NCBI GenBank assembly: GCA_023079485.1
Contig: CM041083.1
Location: 61,323,810-61,387,809, forward strand
Direction of reading: 5' to 3'
Length of the DNA stretch: 64,000 bases
Source of the DNA: Archilochus colubris
Lineage: Eukaryota; Chordata; Aves; Apodiformes; Trochilidae
Shown one piece after another: positions 52,401-62,968 of this stretch; the first letter of the stretch is position 1; each line of letters starts with the position of its first letter. Below the pieces are notes generated by a model. The model searched no databases, was not told the origin of the DNA, and saw nothing but the letters and a program-made list of their open reading frames with translations. The position numbers were made by a program, and so were the translations under genes.

Positions 52401-53477
52401 CATTTTCTTAACTTTGAAAAACAAATTTAAGTAGACAGCATCTGTGACCACTGCAATTACAGAGGCCTTCCTGTAAGAAATTTATATTTCACAAGGTACA
52501 CTGTTAGAAAATTTAGATCAAAATGTACTGGCGAGGTAACTTGTCTCCTGACTTGGTAAGTAGTTGCCCATTTCAGCCCTGTTTTCTTGTTTGTCTTGGA
52601 CTCTGAATGTTGAAGATTTTCTCCTCACCAGGTTTCCACTTCATGATCAGGAGGTGTCTTTAAATTAAGTCTTCACACTGATCTATGAATTTCTGACAAC
52701 AGTCTTAAAATTTTCCAGGAAAGAAGTGTTTCATGCTCTCAACTATAATGATTATATTAAGAGAGATCACCATGAATCCAACAGCCTACAGCATTTTTTA
52801 GCTTCAACTTCTGCTCATGTGTGAAAAAAACAGTGATCATATTTTCCCCTGCTCAGTTTCTCTAACCTACTAAATACTGCTTTTCCTAGCAAGACATGTG
52901 TTAGCATCAGACCTGAGTACCTTTTCAGTGAATACCCAGAGCCAACAATTCTGAATAATTATAAACCAAAATTCTAATTCAGAAGGACTGTACTCTGGAA
53001 TTTAGGAATTAAATTTCCAAACATTACCAATAGCTGAGGTTTCCATCTCTCATGATGTCATATCTAAATACCTTCTGAGCTTGTTCAGGTTAGTTTAGTA
53101 AAGCAGAAAGGACATGCCTACAACAAAAGCTGGGGATGAAATCTGTAACTCCCCCTAAGATACAAGATACCCACATTTTTCATCATTCCTTCACACAGAA
53201 GTTTCAGAGCATTTCATTGACCTAAACAAGATTGTTTTTTCAATAAATTCTCATACTGGAAAATGTATGTATTCTAAATCTTAGACCTATTTGAAACTAA
53301 ATAAGTGGCCATGTAAGAAAGAGTTGTTCCATTAGCATGATTTTTTGATCGTGTTATCTTTAAAAAAGAGCATCTACCAGCAATACATAAATACTTTTTT
53401 TTTCACCATATGTTTTGTAGCCTCTTCTGATTTAGCTCATGCTGTTGCATGAGTTTTCTGTGATGGAAAGTGTTTCT
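49429..53477. other. Intergenic DNA, no gene recognised
   Basis: AT-rich, with T-runs at 50714-50729 and 51139-51156, a duplicated 13-mer (ATTCTAAGTAATA) around 51109-51134 and a TTG-type repeat near 52198-52216. Nothing resembles a gene or RNA. Confidence 0.6.
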
Positions 53478-53725
53478 TGATCATTGAGGCACCCACTTCA
53501 TCCTTTGAAAACCCTGGAATGAAAAGAATACATGGAGAAACAAAACCAGAACAATATGAAACTCTATAAATTAAACACTACCATAAAGGGTGAGGTGATT
53601 ATGTTCACAGGGCTCCAAAGTTATGTTAGCAACAACTCTAAACTAAACACAACCAACAGCAGAAAGGTTGCTGTAAGGCCTGTAAGTACTCTGACATGCT
53701 TGAGGATTGCTTAAAAGTTGAACCA
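53478..53725. repeat. Left copy of a 247-bp direct repeat, LTR-like
   Basis: The sequence from TGATCATTGAGG to GTTGAACCA recurs at 55930-56175 with about 17 mismatches and one 2-bp indel by eye (roughly 93% identity). Homology stops abruptly at both ends, and the ends read TG...CA. A TATAAAT sits about 90 bp in. These are LTR-like traits, but there is no clear polyadenylation signal, primer-binding site or target duplication, so another interspersed-repeat class is equally possible. Confidence 0.8.
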
Positions 53726-54302
53726 AAACCCTTGTTTTTGTGCATGCACATTTCTTCTACTACATGTCAAGTAGAATTAATGTTGACATGGCCACAACAC
53801 CTACCTGGCTCCACTTTGTTACCTTTATTGTACAATTCATCAACAAAAGAACCTAATTTATGTTGCACACTTTTTCTAACACATAATTTATGTGACCACC
53901 AGTGGTTGTGGCTTCCAGAAACTTGAAAAAAAAATTAAATGTGTGAATACAGCGCTTGTTTCACAGAAGTTTCTTCTGTATTGAAGACAAGAATATATGA
54001 GGTCTTTTCTACAACCATGTAATATTTCCATTATGGTGCCTTAGTTTTAAACATTTTATGTTTCTATCTTATTAAAATGCAGTCACTGCAACCACTGCAG
54101 AAAAGAGCAGCAATAGGAATATAAAGCTATTTTGGTATTCCTCAAGAGCTAGTAAGGTACACATTTACTGTTCTAACAATTCTAAAGAAGTACCTAAGAT
54201 GTATTCCATCCTCCATCAGTGTAACAGTAAACATAATTTTTTAACTTATTTACCACTTAGCCCAACCAGTCTGGTTTTGTCTGACAAATCAGCACTAAGA
54301 GC
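53726..54302. other. Spacer between the left repeat and the CR1 insertion
   Basis: No recognisable gene or repeat. If the two 247-bp repeats are LTRs, this and 55381-55929 would be the eroded internal part, but no retroviral protein motif is visible in it. Confidence 0.5.
54295..54302 (+). repeat. Probable target-site duplication of the CR1, left copy
   Basis: CTAAGAGC here is repeated exactly at 55373-55380, immediately after the CR1 octamer tail. The spacing fits a target-site duplication, although CR1 often leaves none and part of the right copy could be tail sequence. Confidence 0.6.
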
Positions 54303-55372
54303 ACCCTGTGCTGGGTTAGGAACTGGCTGGAGGGCCGGGCCCAGAGAGTGGTGCTGAACGGGGCTGCATCCAGTTGGCGGCTGGTCACTAGTGGTGTCCC
54401 TCAGGGATCAGTATTGGGCCCAGTTCTGTTCAACATCTTCATTGATGATTTAGATGAGGGGATTGAGTCCATCATCAGCAAATTCGCAGACGACACTAAG
54501 CTGGGGGGGGAGTGTTGATCAACTAGAAGGCAGGAGGGCTCTGCAGAGGGACCTGGACAGACTGGAGAGTTGGGCTGATTCCAACGGGATGACGTTCAAC
54601 AAGGCCAAGTGCCGGGTCCTGCACTTTGGCCACAACAACCCCATGGGGAGCTCCAGGCTGGGCACAGAGTGGCTGAGAGCAACCAGGCAGAAAGGGACCT
54701 GGGAGTCTGGATTGACAGGAAGCTGAACATGAGCCAGCAGTGTGCCCAGGTGGCCAAGAAGGCCAATGGCATCCTGGCCTGGATCAGGAACAGCGTGGCC
54801 AGCAGGTCCAGGGAAGGGATTCTGCCCCTGTACTCAGCCCTGGTGAGGCCACAGCTTGAGTCCTGTGTCCAGTTCTGGGCCCCTCAGTTTAGGAAGGATA
54901 TCGAGGTCCTGGAGCAGGTCCAAAGGAGGGCAGCCAGGCTGGTGAAGGGACTCGAGCACAGACCCTATGAGGAGAGGCTGAGGGAACTGGGGCTGTTCAG
55001 CCTGGAGAAGAGGAGGCTCAGGGGAGACCTCATCACTCTCTACAACTACCTGAAAGGAGGTTGGAGCCAGGTGGGGTTGGGCTCTTTTGCCAAATGACTT
55101 TCAACAAGACAAGAGGGCACGGTCTTAAGTTGTGCCAGGGAAGTTCAGGTTAGATATTAGAAAGAATTTCTTTCTGGAGAGGGTGATCAGACATTGGAAT
55201 GGGCTGCCCAGGGAAGTAGTGGATTCTCCGTCCCTGGAGATATTTAAAGAGACTGGATGTGGCACTCAGTGCCATGGTCTAGCAACCGCAACGGTGGTTC
55301 AAGGGTTGGACTCGATGATCTCTGAGGTCCCTTCCAACCCAGCCAATTCTATGATTCTATGATTCTATGATT
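54303..55372 (+). mobile_element. CR1 LINE, largest copy in the window, 5'-truncated, plus strand
   Basis: About 1.07 kb of the 3' part of CR1. It opens in the reverse-transcriptase domain: [16 protein letters not shown], then FADDTKLGG at 54482-54508, where ADD is the polymerase active-site core. ORF2 continues through [37 protein letters not shown] and [20 protein letters not shown] to the 3' UTR and ends in three to four copies of ATTCTATG. An extra G in the run at 54503-54510 shifts the frame straight after the active-site block, and a second shift lies near 54690, so the copy is inactive. It is the best-preserved CR1 here, hence probably the youngest, and it sits between the two 247-bp repeats. 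Confidence 0.97.
55345..55372 (+). repeat. CR1 3' octamer microsatellite tail
   Basis: GATTCTAT is repeated about three times at the CR1 terminus. CR1 ends with such octamers instead of poly(A); they are used in priming of reverse transcription. Confidence 0.95.
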
Positions 55373-55380
55373 CTAAGAGC

Positions 55381-55929
55381 TTCTTGACAGGTTCTCTTCT
55401 CAAGACTAGACAATCTCACCCGACCATTTTTTTAGGTTAATTATCATGTGGGCCCCTATTTCTTCTCCTATCTGCTGCCTACAGGAAAGACCAGAAGTCA
55501 ATCCCCAAAGCAGATGACACCCCAGACAGGCCCCCAGATGAAAGCAGCTTGTTCAGGTGCCTCACTTTTCTGAAGCCTTTCTACTTTTATTCCTTCTACA
55601 CCTAAAATATGTATGGTCCAGATACCTGTAAACTAAAGCTGAGTTCCTGAATCATTGGAAACTAGTGGTCATTGTCCTGGGAAAAAAAAACCCAGTCAAA
55701 TAAAAACTGAAAAGAAACCTAAATAAAATAAAACAACCTAGTTATTTGTTCTGCATTGCAGCAGCTCTCCAGTAGTACCCAAGGGCAGCTGAGGTTAAGG
55801 CCCTACGTGGTGTGGACCGGGAACAGATCTCAGTAAAGTCTCACCTAAAATACACAAAGATCTTTGTGTGCCTCTGGAGAGGTGGGGTTACTCCACGGGG
55901 ACCTAAAATCTTGGGGCAACACTGGGGGT
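55381..55929. other. Spacer between the CR1 and the right repeat
   Basis: No recognised gene. It carries an A-run at 55682-55690 and, just before the right repeat, a G-rich end (ACTGGGGG, 55921-55928) that could be read as a polypurine tract if the repeat is an LTR. A minus-strand splice-bounded open frame overlaps its right end. Confidence 0.5.
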
Positions 55930-56175
55930 TGATCACTGAGGCACCCACTTCATCCATTGAAAACCCTGGAATGAAAAGAATACATGGACAAACAATCAAA
56001 ACAATATGAAACTCTATAAATTCAACACAACCATAAAGGGTGAGGTGATTATGCACACAGGGCTCCAAAGTTATGTTAGCAACAACTCTAAACTAAACAC
56101 AAGCAAGAGCAGAAAGGTTTCTGTAAGGCCTGTAACTACTCTGTCATGCTTGAGGATTGCTCGAAAGTTGAACCA
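55930..56175. repeat. Right copy of the 247-bp direct repeat, LTR-like
   Basis: Starts TGATCACTGAGG and ends GTTGAACCA, matching 53478-53725 at about 93% identity in the same orientation. The sequences outside the repeat differ completely between the copies, so this is not a tandem segmental duplication. Confidence 0.8.
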
Positions 56176-56979
56176 AGAGCCTGGGTTAACCAAGTTAAAC
56201 CAACCTGGGGTCCTGTATCTTATGTCTGTGATTATTTGGGATCTGTTCAACATGCATCTAACTTTAAAAGTCACCACTAATGATGCCTTTTGGGTTTGGG
56301 GGTGAATGGCAGTTTATCTTAGTATTGCAGAATGGGAAGGAAAATACAGTTTGTTATCTTTATGGGTACTTCAGACTGCTACGACGAAAATGCCAAACCA
56401 AATCACCTACACCATATGGTTCTGCCAGTAACTTCATGTAAGCATGGATGTGTGAATGAGAAACAGCTCCTAAGATTTTTATGAAAAAAAATATTTCTAG
56501 GATAAATTAAGATTTTTTTTTTTCATTATTTAAAGTGAAATCGCAGCTTAGAAAGATCCATCTTCATCTACTTGATTCATTTCACATTTTAAATTCATTG
56601 GAACAGCTGAGGAATCTTGGAAAATGGCCAAGGACAAGTGTACTTGCTAAATTTCCCTTTTCTTCAGTTAAAATTTTAGAGTTTCTGTACATGGGGTGCA
56701 ACACTTGAAACTCATGCTCTTGCAGTTAAAAAAAGGATTGTTGGTTCTCCTTTTAAAGCCCACTGTTTGATCCTTCACTATCTGCCAAGTTATCTCCTCT
56801 CTTTAAAACTACAGTCAGTATGGCTCACAGCTCAGGCTGTGTAACCATGGGGGTAGGAGGTGGTGCTTAGTTTCTGCTTTCTTTCTCCTATTCCTGTACC
56901 TTGGGTTTATCTCACTTTGTGGCAATAAAAGCTGACAGATGGCACTTGAATTCCTATGGGCAGGGGGGTATGGTCATAA

Positions 56980-57010
<31 letters not shown>

Positions 57011-58906
57011 GTTCCTTACATAGCCAATATGGCATCACTTACCACAGAGATTTAGTGAGGTGGGAATAGAAGAAACAAGAAATAGAGTAACTTCATTTAC
57101 CTGCTCCTACCCTTGACTCTGAATAAGATGGATAGAATCTGTGTGGCTTTTCCCTTTAACTTCTCATGTGCCCAAGCTCCTAAACTACACTGCTTGCCCT
57201 ACATCCTACTAAACCAACCAAATGTGTTGTCTCAGAATGAGCAGACACTTGGTCATGGGGTTCTGCAGGACTCCTTGTAGGGACCTTCACTGACCAGAAT
57301 CCTGGGTGAGGGAGGAAGCCTCTCAGCCTCTTTAGAATCACTTTTGGCAGCCATACCCCTCTGGCTGGGGTTTTTTTGTTTGGTTTTTTTGTTTGTTTGC
57401 TTGGGTTTTTTTGTTTGTTTTTGTTGTTTGGGGGGGTTTGTTTGTTTTGATTTTTTTTTTTTAATAGAGATAATTCTTAAACAGATATGATTTTTTCCCA
57501 TTAATTTTGTACCATTGTTCATTTTGGGGCTTTTAGCAATGTACCACTTCATTTCACAGCGAACGTTTTTAACTTGGCCAGATCTTTGGAATTACAGTCG
57601 AAGACAATCTAACTTCTCTCACTTCATTTTTGAGTAAGGGGTTGTAAATATTTATCAGCTTGAAACAGCCTGTACACTGAAGATTTTATAGATCTAGTAT
57701 CAGCACCTGACACACCATGCTACTAAGATTCTCCTGAAAATAGAGCATCACAAAATTAAATTAATCCCCCTGGTGTAATATCTGAAACTAAAAATATTCT
57801 GTTGATACTGAAATGCTCTTAAAACTTATCTTCTTTCCAAATCTTTCCTAAATCCCAGAGCCAGGGTTTACCCCAACCTTTGAAAGGTTAATTTGGTGAA
57901 TTCTTCCTCACCCAGGTAGCTGGAGATGACAGAGAGGGGCGAGGAAAAGGAATGAAAGCAAGAACTCTATCATATTTAATCCTGGACAGGATGGTCTGTC
58001 ATTCTGAGCTTTGAAATCACAGCAGAAAAATATATATTATGCTTTTATTTGAGTATATTATGCAACAGATCTTCTTGATTTCCAAACCACCAGGGCAAAC
58101 TTAAATAGAAATCATTGCAATTTGCTAACAAAGCTGCAGGAATACAATTAAACTGAGCTCCCCTGGTCTTACAGTTATTACTTTTGGCATGATGAAAATT
58201 AGGTTCTTGAATCTGCTAATTGACAGCAGAGACTTTTTAATCATGAGAAACTATTTGCCATTTGATAGCTGACTTTCTTCTAAGTCTTTCCTCATCCTGA
58301 CCTCTTAGTGTGGTGGGGAGAGTAGACATACTACAAAAATGTCTGAGAGGAGAAACATGACTGCTCCTTTCTGTGCTTGCTGCAGCAATATGTTCAAGTT
58401 TGAAGTAATTTCTAGGAACTCTGAAGGAGGTTGCAGGGTGGAGGGGGGAATGGGGAAGGTTCATAAGAACTTTCATAATTAGTAAGTTTAACTAATTAAG
58501 TTTAACTAAGGCACTTCACAAGCTATTGGGATCTGAAGTGAACAGGGAAGTTGCCTTAAGTTCACAGGACCAAGAGCTTCCTGATGGTGATTAAACACAA
58601 AAAGGCAATTTGGTTTACTCTGTATCCATTAATCAATGTTTATTGAGGTTTAAGATTTGCTATAACTGTTTTAGCTCATATTTTTCATCAAATGAGAACA
58701 TGTAATGAGGCAAACTGCAACAGAGATGCAAAGCTTTTCTAAGCTGACTGCATTTAAAGGTGTAACTCCTAACTGGGTGCTGCTGTGTTGAACTGATGAG
58801 ATCAGTCAAGTCATAAGTTCTAGGCACAGTGGGTGTCTGAACTCAATTCTCCTTGACACAGTAGATTCCACTCATAACAATGATGCAGCTGAAACACAGA
58901 AGGAAC
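56176..58906. other. Intergenic DNA, no gene recognised
   Basis: Contains a 25-T run at 56986-57010 and a long T/G simple tract (TTTG, TTTTTTG) at 57369-57465, plus a 14-bp doublet (taagtttaactaat) near 58482-58509. No exon or RNA gene recognised. Confidence 0.6.
57369..57465. repeat. T/G-rich simple repeat (TTTG family)
   Basis: Runs of T broken by single G or GG, with one run of seven G. It is low-complexity sequence that creates a spurious lysine-rich frame on the minus strand. Confidence 0.85.
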
Positions 58907-59479
58907 CATAGAATCACAGTGTTAGGCTTTGGAAGGGATCTCTGGAGATCATCTAGTTCAGCCTCCCTGCCAGACCAGGTTCACGTAGAGCAGGTTGCAT
59001 AGAATGGCATCCTGGTGGGTTTTGAATATCTCCAGAGATGGAGACTCCACCACTTCTCTGGACAGGCTGCTCTGCCACCCTCTAAGTAAAGATGTTCCTG
59101 CTCATGTTTAGACAAAACTTTCTATGTTCAAGTTTGTACCCATTGCCTCTTGTCAATGGGCACCACTGTAAAAAGACAGGCTCCATCCTCCTGAGACCCA
59201 CCCTTTAAGTATTTACAACTGTTGATAAGATCCCCCTTTAATTTTCTCCAAACTAAAAAGACCCAAATGCTTGAGCCTTTCCTCATAGGAGAGATGTTCT
59301 AGTTCTCTAACCATCTCTGTATCTGTATCCTCTCCAGTAGTTCCCTGTCCTTCTTGGACTAGGGGAGCCCAGAACTGGACACAGTACTCCAGATGCAGCC
59401 TCACCAGGGCAGAATAGATGGGGAGGATAATCTCCCTTGACCTGCTTGCCACATGCTTCTTGATGCACCCAAAAAAGTA
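58907..59479 (-). mobile_element. CR1 LINE 3' part, 5'-truncated, minus strand
   Basis: Begins with CATAGAATCACAG (reverse of the octamer tail). It continues through 'ggaagggatctctggagatcat', 'gttcagcctccctgcc', 'tccagagatggagactccacc', 'ctctggacaggctgctctgcc' and the ORF2 end ('gaacatcgc'-type, 'agaactggacacagtactcc', 'cttgacctgcttgccacat'). The minus-strand frame reads [18 protein letters not shown] near 59452, matching the CR1 ORF2 C-terminal region. It belongs to a different subfamily from the copies at 49 and 54 kb, judging by its 3' UTR. Confidence 0.94.
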
Positions 59480-62400
59480 AAAGTTGTTTGTTCTTTTTTT
59501 AAATATCTTCTTTGTTCAGACAACAGAAATCTTCATGGAAATCTGTGCCTCAAGTGGAAAGTGTCTGGGAAATATGCTTTTTTTATTCATGCACATAAAG
59601 AGCAGACCACTTCCTCCCTCTCCATGGTTATTGTTCTGCAAAGCTGTCCTTGGGTCAATGCAATTTATGCCCTTTCCTGTTTAACTTGTGGTTTGTAGTT
59701 TCATCCTCTGACTGTGACAGGAGTGACAGCAAGTGATTCAGTGTTCAGTAAGTGGCACTAATGCAGATTTGAAATTGGTGAGTGAACTAAAATGTGCTAG
59801 AATATTAATTGGGTAGACCAAATTTCTGCTGGCAAAAGCAGTAGCATCATTGACCACAGCAGGTAGTTTTTAACAAAAAAAAAAGCCTGCTATTTCTAGG
59901 CCACTGGAATAACAGGCTGCATCCACTCTTTAATCTAATTATTTTGTTGCATGAATACAGCACCACAGGTTCTCATACATACTTTTCTGAGATATATGCT
60001 GAGTCAGTCCATAAAAATTCAGAATGAGTAGTCCCATAAGCTTTAGAGAAAAATATTCTGAGATTCAATTGATTTGTGTTCAAGGGAATGGAAACAGGAA
60101 TATGAGTGGAGGATGGTTATTTTACCAAGCAAAATAATCTTTTTTTATGGTTTTCTGGACACCTTACTTTTGCCAGGATTTCTTATCCTCAGAACTAATA
60201 TTTCCTACCTTCCTAAAAACAAGCAGGAAAAACCAAAAAGAGGGTTTGGACATTAGGGACAGATCTGTACAAGGCAGGGAAAAGTGGTGCATGACTGATT
60301 GGGAAAAGACATATTTCAATGAAAAGAACTGGAAGATAAGGAAAAAATATGATTAACAATTTATACTCAGATATCTCAAGAGTCTGGATTTTCCTCTAAG
60401 TGCCTTCTTGTTGCTGCTAGTTGCCCATCCTGGGATTTCTGAACCAGTCATCTCAGGCTCTGACTTAGTGCTATAGCTGACAATGATGGCATAAAATATT
60501 TTCTAATAATAGTGGAAAATACCAGGCTTACTATCTGCATTTAAGTGTTCTGGAGGCATTCCTGGGTGGCAGGAGCTGCCAACCAGGCAGTCATTGCTGT
60601 GGTTTCATGGGTGAAGCTGTGCTCTGCTCTAGAATTACACAGAGTGATATGTCTGCCCACGCTGAGCCTTCAGGTCTTGTGGCTCATCTGGTGACACGAA
60701 AGGCTTTGAATAATGGTTACCTCCACAGGTCAGATTACCTGTGTCCTGTCATGAGTGGGATCACCTGGCCAGGGAGCTGTGCACTACAAGATAAGAGCTG
60801 TCTGGTCCTGATGCAGCATGTGGACACTTCAGCTAGGCTGTGAACAGCTAGCTTTACTCTTCCCATGTCTCTCCATACGTACAGCACTCTTGAGATAACA
60901 GCTTCTGAGAAAAGGGGGATGAGCTGTGCTGTGTGAGATTCGGTGCTGAAATGGATCAGTCAGATCCTGCCCAGGTGAGAATAGTGCATGAGCCATGATG
61001 CTAGATAAGCCCTGAGTTAGGTGATACCCTGGAGGCTATGGGATTTTAGCCAAAGGATACGGTGAAGTTTTAGGACCCAAAGAAGACTTCATACACAAAG
61101 AGCTCAAAAAGACTTTCCCCTTTTCATGTTCTTAAATTATACCAGTGCCTGTTAGCACTCAGGTGAAACTGGAATAATGTAAGTTTATGGCAAAAGTCCT
61201 CATTTAGTGTCTCAGTACAGGATGAAGACAGTATGAAGAAAGTACAGTAATTTCTTTCTTCTTACTGTTGACCACTGTTTTCCAAACATTTATATAGATT
61301 TCAATCAGTCCACTTTATCAGCCAGGTCTTTATTCAAACATTATTTGGTCATTTTATTTTGCAAGCTGTTCCAGCAGATTGAGTCCTGGTTCCAAAATCA
61401 TGTAATTATTTTATAAGCCAAGTTTCATTACATGCCGTGTATTTCTTCTACAGCTCAAAGTTATTTATAGGGAAATCAATAAAACCCTTCAAACCAGCTG
61501 TCACTGTGACAAGCATGGAAAAATACTACCCTTCATTTGCTGGTGTAATATTTAAGTATTTTCCAAATGAATCATTGCTCAATAATCTATCATTGCCAAC
61601 AATAATCTATCTTTAAACTAAACAACTGAAAGATTTGATCTCTTTACAAGAATATATGCATCATTGTAACAAGTCCATTAGTATGTGTAAGCATCCATTT
61701 TTGTGTTGTGCTTCCTGACATACAGATCTGATATATATATATATACCTTGTAGACTGACACATCAAATACCCCTGAAAATAGAACTTAAATTCTGTTGGC
61801 CATTTAAATTTTCAAGACAAATTAGCTCTATGGAGTTTTTTCCAGAAAAAATGAGGGGTTTATATTTAGCTTTCCAAGCCATTCCTTTACAAAAGAGCCT
61901 TGCACCCACTTTTTAATCCGTGAGGTAAGGAACAAAATTAAGATCCTGCCCTGCCTGAGCAAGGACTTGAACCCTACCTCAGTATGACTGTTTTCCAAGT
62001 GAGTTATACCTGTCATTTCTGAAGCTGAGATCCTCTCAGTATTTAAATGAATTCTCACAGCATCCTGATGTTGGCACTGAAGGTCCCCAAAATAAGCAGA
62101 ATTAGGTCACATGGTCAATCAGGAGCAAAGACTTTCTTGGAGTTCCCTGAGCACTACGGAAACAAAGCCCTGCTCCAAATTACTCCTAAAGTAGTGTCAC
62201 AACATGGTTTTGAATAACACCAAATAAACAGGTTTTGCCTTAGTTATTGAGCATATATCTCAAATGTGGTTGGCTCTGTTGCTACAAGCAGCATAAACTT
62301 AACTGATTTACTCCCCAATTCCCTTTGCTTTCTTATAGGTGCATTATTCCTATTCCTTCCCTTTTGCATGCATTCAGTCTGCTTTGAATGCTTCTAAGAG

Positions 62401-62749
62401 GAAGAGAAGCGTACATAGAAGTGTGTTAAGAAAAAATCAGAGACTTGTGAGTTGTTTTCAAATTTAGAGATTTCTTTGACAAGAAATGAGGGCGAAGGAG
62501 TGGGAAGCCAGCCACACTTGAAGGAATTTAACAGAAGAGGGAAAACATAATACAAGACTCTTAGATGTACTGGAAGTAGTGGAAAAAAGTTCATTCTAAG
62601 CATGTGGAAAATGGTAAGATGAGAAATTGTTGAAATAATTTGGGAAAAAAAAGAGGGGGAGTTCTGGTCTCAAGGAAACTGTAAAACCCTCCCTGCTCAA
62701 GACTTTCTAAGCTAAATAGAAGCAAAAAAAATCAAAACAAAACCAACAA
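59480..62749. other. Intergenic DNA, no gene recognised
   Basis: AT-rich with a (TA)7-type repeat at 61731-61745. No repeat tail, exon or RNA gene was recognised. Confidence 0.6.
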
Positions 62750-62968
62750 AATTGCCAAGGAAGGTTTAGATTGGATATTAGGAAAAATTACTTCACTGAA
62801 AGACTGGTCAAACACTGGTACAGGTTGCCCAGGGAAGTGGCTGACAAAAAACACAAAAATATGATACTTAAGGAGATGGCTTAGTTGGCATGGTGGTGTT
62901 GGGTTGACAGTTGGACTTTATGATCTTAGAGATCTTTTCCAAACTAAATGATTCTGTGATTTTGTGAT
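62750..62968 (+). mobile_element. CR1 LINE short 3' end, plus strand
   Basis: Blocks 'ggaaggtttagattggatatt', 'acaggttgcccagggaagtgg', 'ggagatggcttagttggcatgg', 'gacagttggactttatgatc' and the tail GATTCTGTGATTTTGTGATT match the last roughly 220 bp of CR1. An A-rich block (acaaaaaacacaaaaata) is inserted in the middle. It is a heavily 5'-truncated, old copy. Confidence 0.92.

Noticed and set aside
54609..55097. 162-codon open frame as a host gene
   Set aside because: It is the C-terminal part of CR1 ORF2, already covered by the CR1 annotation.
53478..56175. Tandem segmental duplication of a 2.45-kb unit
   Set aside because: Only the 247-bp repeats match. The flanks on both sides differ completely, so the unit as a whole is not duplicated.
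57253..57552. Lysine-rich 99-codon minus-strand frame
   Set aside because: It is the translation of the T/G simple repeat at 57369-57465.
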